Positions 61,094 to 64,000 of a DNA stretch of 64,000 nt are shown here, piece by piece. The stretch spans positions 186,001-250,000 of the forward strand of contig NZ_JAVFJK010000001.1 in the NCBI RefSeq assembly GCF_030908215.1, written 5' to 3'. Origin of the DNA: Sinomonas sp. ASV486 (GTDB lineage Bacteria > Actinomycetota > Actinomycetes > Actinomycetales > Micrococcaceae). The stretch's first letter is position 1. Each line of letters begins with the position of its first letter. The position numbers and the translations under genes were made by a program. The notes beneath the pieces were generated by a model. It ran no database searches. It was not told where the DNA came from and saw only the letters and a list, made by a program, of their open reading frames with translations.

Positions 61094-62275
61094 TCAGTTC
61101 TGATCGAGGGACGAAGCCGGAGTACGCCGCGCTGCGCGTAAGGCACTCCACGCTTTTCGGGCTCCGAGTGCTGGGCGCTCCACCAGCACGCAACTTAGCA
61201 TCGCCAGCGGCCACGTTCCCACTAGGGCCAACGCAGCATACGCAAGAGGGGGTGCGTTGGCAGGCACGTGCGTAAGCGCTAGGACTTGCTGTACGGGCCA
61301 ACCATAGATGTACAGGCCATAGGAGATGTCGTATCGGGCCCCGATCCTGGACAGTCTGCTGCTTGAGCCAGCCCTCAAGACAATGTAGGCGAGGGGGAGG
61401 GACGCTAGAGCAGGACCTAGCCCGGAGGCGAATGCTGCCCACGATGCGCCGATCGCCAATGTGAGCGTCCAAGGGCCAGTCGGTACGTGGTGGCGTACGA
61501 GAGCAAGCAAGGATCCGGCGAGGAAGATTCCGATGAGAGGCGGCGCCATCAGGATCGGGTGGGGTGACGCCGTGAGACCTGCGGCAGCTCGGGCCAGCGT
61601 CACCAAAGTCACGATCGCTAGCAGGCTGAGGATGACCAGCGGGAGGAATCTGGCACGAACTTTCTGCCCGATGACGAAGACCACGAATCCGATGACGACG
61701 TAGCACAGCGCCTCCCACGTAAGTGTCCAAAGAGGACCGTCCCATTGGAGCGGGTCGCTGTTTCCCTGCAAGGCTGTCCCGACGCGGGGACTCGGCAGTA
61801 TGCCGAGGAGGAGCGTGAGAGCTGTGACAATGAACGCCGCCGCCCCTTCGAGATCAAAGGAACCAGGATTCATCAACGCCCCAATCGCCGCGGCGGCGAA
61901 TCCGACCAACGGTGCGGCAACGATGAGGGGCGGGTAGATTCGCGCGAACCTGCTGGCGAAGAAGTCCACGGCTGAATGAGTTCGCTGGGCACTCAGGGTG
62001 ATGAGGTATCCGGAAATGGCAAAGAAGCCGGTGACGGCCGCGCCTCCGAGCGTGAGCCCATACAGCGACGGTTCCGGTCCGTAGCCGCCGAGGGACCATG
62101 CATGGGACACAATGACGGCTACTGCGAACACGAGTCGGAGAGCGTTGAGGGAATTGCCTCCGAATTCGGCAAGGGTGTCGCGTCTTGTACTAGGGCTGAG
62201 GAGCCCCCTCCCGGGTCTGGGTTCCGGGAGGGGGCTCCGTCTGTAGGGCCCAGAACGGGCGTGTGAGGGCGTCAC
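61094..62275 (-). CDS. Acyltransferase family 3 membrane protein
   Basis: A 393-residue O-acyltransferase-like protein with about ten helices. NSLNALRLVFAVAVIVSHAW (with the conserved His) and GVTGFFAISGYLI-like segments (GAAVTGFFAISGYLITLSAQRT) define the family, which acylates sugars or cell-wall glycans. The only in-frame conventional start is the GTG at 62275, overlapping the flp stop (GTGA). This makes the first 30 residues pass through a terminator hairpin at 62200-62238. A non-canonical start nearer NSLNALRL is possible. Confidence 0.85.
   Translation of the reverse strand: MTPSHARSGPYRRSPLPEPRPGRGLLSPSTRRDTLAEFGGNSLNALRLVFAVAVIVSHAWSLGGYGPEPSLYGLTLGGAAVTGFFAISGYLITLSAQRTHSAVDFFASRFARIYPPLIVAAPLVGFAAAAIGALMNPGSFDLEGAAAFIVTALTLLLGILPSPRVGTALQGNSDPLQWDGPLWTLTWEALCYVVIGFVVFVIGQKVRARFLPLVILSLLAIVTLVTLARAAAGLTASPHPILMAPPLIGIFLAGSLLALVRHHVPTGPWTLTLAIGASWAAFASGLGPALASLPLAYIVLRAGSSSRLSRIGARYDISYGLYIYGWPVQQVLALTHVPANAPPLAYAALALVGTWPLAMLSCVLVERPALGARKAWSALRAARRTPASSLDQN
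62200..62238 (-). terminator. Terminator hairpin after flp, inside the acyltransferase frame
   Basis: GGAGCCCCCTCCCGG (62200-62214) / CCGGGAGGGGGCTCC (62224-62238), perfect 15-base stem, nine-base loop. Read on the minus strand it follows flp by 33 bases. Confidence 0.75.
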
Positions 62276-62472
62276 GGGATACCGAGAATGGTCCTGATCG
62301 ATGTCGCAGCTGTTGTGAAGTAAGTTCCCAGAGCCGCACCGAATAGACCAATACCCACCGAAATGACCACAGCGATAAGGCCTAACAGTGCGGCATACTC
62401 GGTCGCAGTCGCTCCTCGTTCAGGGTGTTCCGCGCCTCGCCGAAATATGCGCTCAGATCTGTGAAGTTCCAC
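62272..62472 (-). CDS. Flp-family type IVb prepilin
   Basis: A 66-residue prepilin of a Tad pilus. A polar leader ends ERG, and the mature part starts ATATEYAALLGLIAVVI: cleavage after Gly leaves the family Glu5-Tyr6 pair and one hydrophobic helix. Expected to be processed by a TadV-type peptidase elsewhere. GTG start; nine bases after tadC. Confidence 0.88.
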   Translation of the reverse strand: MELHRSERIFRRGAEHPERGATATEYAALLGLIAVVISVGIGLFGAALGTYFTTAATSIRTILGIP

Positions 62473-62481
62473 GGCGGGCCT

Positions 62482-63360
62482 CTACGAGAAGGTCTTGATG
62501 ATGCCCATGATTGCTGGGCCGAGGATGATGATGAACATGGCCGGAAGGATTGCGAAAATCAGGGGGAAGAGGATCTTCACGGGAATCTTCATGGCATGCT
62601 CCTCGGCCCGCTGCCGTCGCTTGAGCCGCATCTCCTGGGCCTGCGTTTTGAGGACCTTGGCGATGGCGATGCCGTACTGGTCGGCTTGGACGATGGATCG
62701 AACAAACGACCTGATATCCGGGAAGCTGGCCCGGGCGGCCAGATCAGTATAGGCCTCGCGGCGTGAGCGGCCCACCTGGATATCCTGCAGTGTCCTGACG
62801 AATTCATCGGACAATGGACCCGTCGTGCTTTCAGAAGCCCGAGCCATGGCGCCTTCGAATCCGATGCCTGCCTCGACCGAGATGAGCATTTGGTCGAGCA
62901 TGTTGGGCAGCGCCAGTTGCATCGCGTGCCGCCTCTTCTGGGCGGAGTTGTTCAGGAGGATGTCGGGCACGAAGTAGAACAGCACCCCGAGGGCGATCAG
63001 CAGGAGGAAGCGAGGGCCGTCCGGGTGGGGGAGCAGAACAAGTATGCCGAGGAAGAGCCCGAGGAGGGCCAGAAGGGGCTTGGCGACGAGCACGCGGTCC
63101 AGGGGCCATGACCGAGGCCGTCCGGCGCCTGCAAGCTTTCCGTCGAGCCATGCGGTGTAGCCGACGGGAGTGATCCTGCGAGACAGAGCCGTGAGGGCCT
63201 CCGAGATCGACGTCGTGGAATGCTTCGGCCCGGCTTTGAGGAGTCCGAGGTTCTTCTCGATCGCGGCTCGCGCGCTCCGGTCTGGTGTGACGATGCTCCA
63301 GGTCAGGAAGGCGACTGGAAGCACGATCGCAAGGATTGCTCCAATTGCTAAGACGTTCAT
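62482..63360 (-). CDS. TadC-like pilus platform protein (type II secretion F family)
   Basis: A 292-residue inner membrane protein. The T2SF domain has ALPNMLDQMLISVEAGIGFEGAMARASE and LQDIQVGRSRREAYTDLAARA. A hydrophobic N-terminal segment and two helices near the C-terminus are visible. GAGGAG precedes the ATG. Ten bases after the TadB-like gene, same operon. It forms the inner platform with TadB. Confidence 0.88.
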   Translation of the reverse strand: MNVLAIGAILAIVLPVAFLTWSIVTPDRSARAAIEKNLGLLKAGPKHSTTSISEALTALSRRITPVGYTAWLDGKLAGAGRPRSWPLDRVLVAKPLLALLGLFLGILVLLPHPDGPRFLLLIALGVLFYFVPDILLNNSAQKRRHAMQLALPNMLDQMLISVEAGIGFEGAMARASESTTGPLSDEFVRTLQDIQVGRSRREAYTDLAARASFPDIRSFVRSIVQADQYGIAIAKVLKTQAQEMRLKRRQRAEEHAMKIPVKILFPLIFAILPAMFIIILGPAIMGIIKTFS

Positions 63361-63370
63361 GTCTAGCTCC

Positions 63371-64000
63371 TCAGTACTTCGGCTTGATGAGTCGGCTGAG
63401 CCAGAAGGTGCCCACGAGCAGCATGATGACGACGACGGTGAGCATGATCCAACCCGGCACGGTCGTGAGGAAGGTGGTCGCGTAGTACGGATTCACCAGC
63501 ATCATGAGGAAGAACATGATGATCGGCAGCGACACGAGCACTACACCAGACGTACGGCCCTCAGCGCTCAGGGCCCGCACTTGGCGGGCGATCTGGGCTC
63601 GTTCGCGGATCGTCTCGTTTACGTTGTCGAGGAGTTCGGCGAGATTGCCGCCGACTTCCCGATGGGTCTCTATGGCTTGGGCCACCCAGAGGAAATCCTC
63701 GCTCTTCATGCGCGACGCAGTCTCGAGCAGTGATTCCGTGAGGTCACGGCCGATACGCGATTCGTTGACCACGCGCCGCAACTCCTCACCCATGGGAGAT
63801 TCTGCCTCGCTCGCCGCTCCATCGACGGCCCGCAGCAGGCTGTGGCCAGCTCGCATGCTTCCGGAGAGCATCTGCAGCGTGTCCGGCAGCTGCTCCGCGA
63901 ACTTGGCCTGCCGACGTGAGGCGAGGGTGTTGAGGCCCACAACGAAGAGGATGGGAACCACCACGGCGAAAAGGAGGCCGAGGGCCAAGCCACCGAGGAC
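63371..64000 (-). CDS. TadB-like pilus platform protein, 5' truncated by the window edge
   Basis: At least 209 residues, open to the last base, so the N-terminus is missing. LPDTLQMLSGSMRAGHSLLRAVDGAASE and VAQAIETHREVGGNLAELLDNVNETIRERAQI are the T2SF core; two helices follow at the C-terminus. Upstream tad genes (ATPase TadA, TadZ) should lie beyond 64000. Confidence 0.88.
   Translation of the reverse strand, partial: VLGGLALGLLFAVVVPILFVVGLNTLASRRQAKFAEQLPDTLQMLSGSMRAGHSLLRAVDGAASEAESPMGEELRRVVNESRIGRDLTESLLETASRMKSEDFLWVAQAIETHREVGGNLAELLDNVNETIRERAQIARQVRALSAEGRTSGVVLVSLPIIMFFLMMLVNPYYATTFLTTVPGWIMLTVVVIMLLVGTFWLSRLIKPKY

Overview
This window is chromosomal DNA from a GC-rich actinobacterium, most likely of the Micrococcaceae (Arthrobacter/Sinomonas-like). 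The evidence is the strong G/C third-position bias, GTG and TTG starts on many highly expressed genes, a 193-residue adenylate kinase, long low-complexity extensions on several ribosomal proteins, and the gene order. The genus is an inference; no 16S gene is present.

Layout. 0-9.6 kb: the end of a GNAT acetyltransferase, an unidentified polytopic membrane protein, and a respiratory nitrate reductase operon narGHJI with the transporter narK. 9.6-11.1 kb: L10 leader, rplJ and rplL. 11.1-13 kb: on the minus strand, a YbaK-type tRNA deacylase and a thiolase. 13-21 kb: rpoB-rpoC. 21.2-25.7 kb: the str operon rpsL-rpsG-fusA and tuf. 25.8-31.9 kb: a 1418-residue membrane protein, a 41-residue membrane peptide and a GH1 beta-glucosidase on the minus strand. 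32.2-37.6 kb: the S10 operon rpsJ to rpsQ. 37.6-39.8 kb: an accessory insertion with one AbiEi/DUF559-like gene and many repeats. 39.8-43.9 kb: the spc operon rplN to rplO. 44.2-47.1 kb: secY-adk-map. 47.1-56.5 kb: a second accessory segment with an oxidoreductase, a sugar-type ABC transporter, a P1 peptidase, a second AbiEi/DUF559-like gene, a double SRPBCC protein and a NYN-LOTUS protein. 56.7-60.1 kb: infA-rpmJ-rpsM-rpsK and rpoA-rplQ. 60.1-64 kb: truA, an acyltransferase, and a Flp/Tad pilus segment that runs off the end.

How it works together. The core is transcription and translation: RNA polymerase alpha, beta and beta', most r-proteins, EF-G, EF-Tu, IF-1, SecY, Adk and Map. The nar genes form a self-contained anaerobic nitrate respiration module. 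The r-protein superoperon is broken twice by accessory DNA, between rpsQ and rplN and between map and infA. Each break carries one AbiEi-type HTH plus DUF559-like nuclease gene. Both genes are preceded by the motif TTGTCCACATA at nearly the same distance from the start (50 and 49 nt), and each is flanked by a pair of homologous palindromic elements. This is the best candidate here for an undescribed system. A second unusual pattern is a recurring 12-mer, CGCACGACGGCG, used as an arm of several intergenic hairpins.
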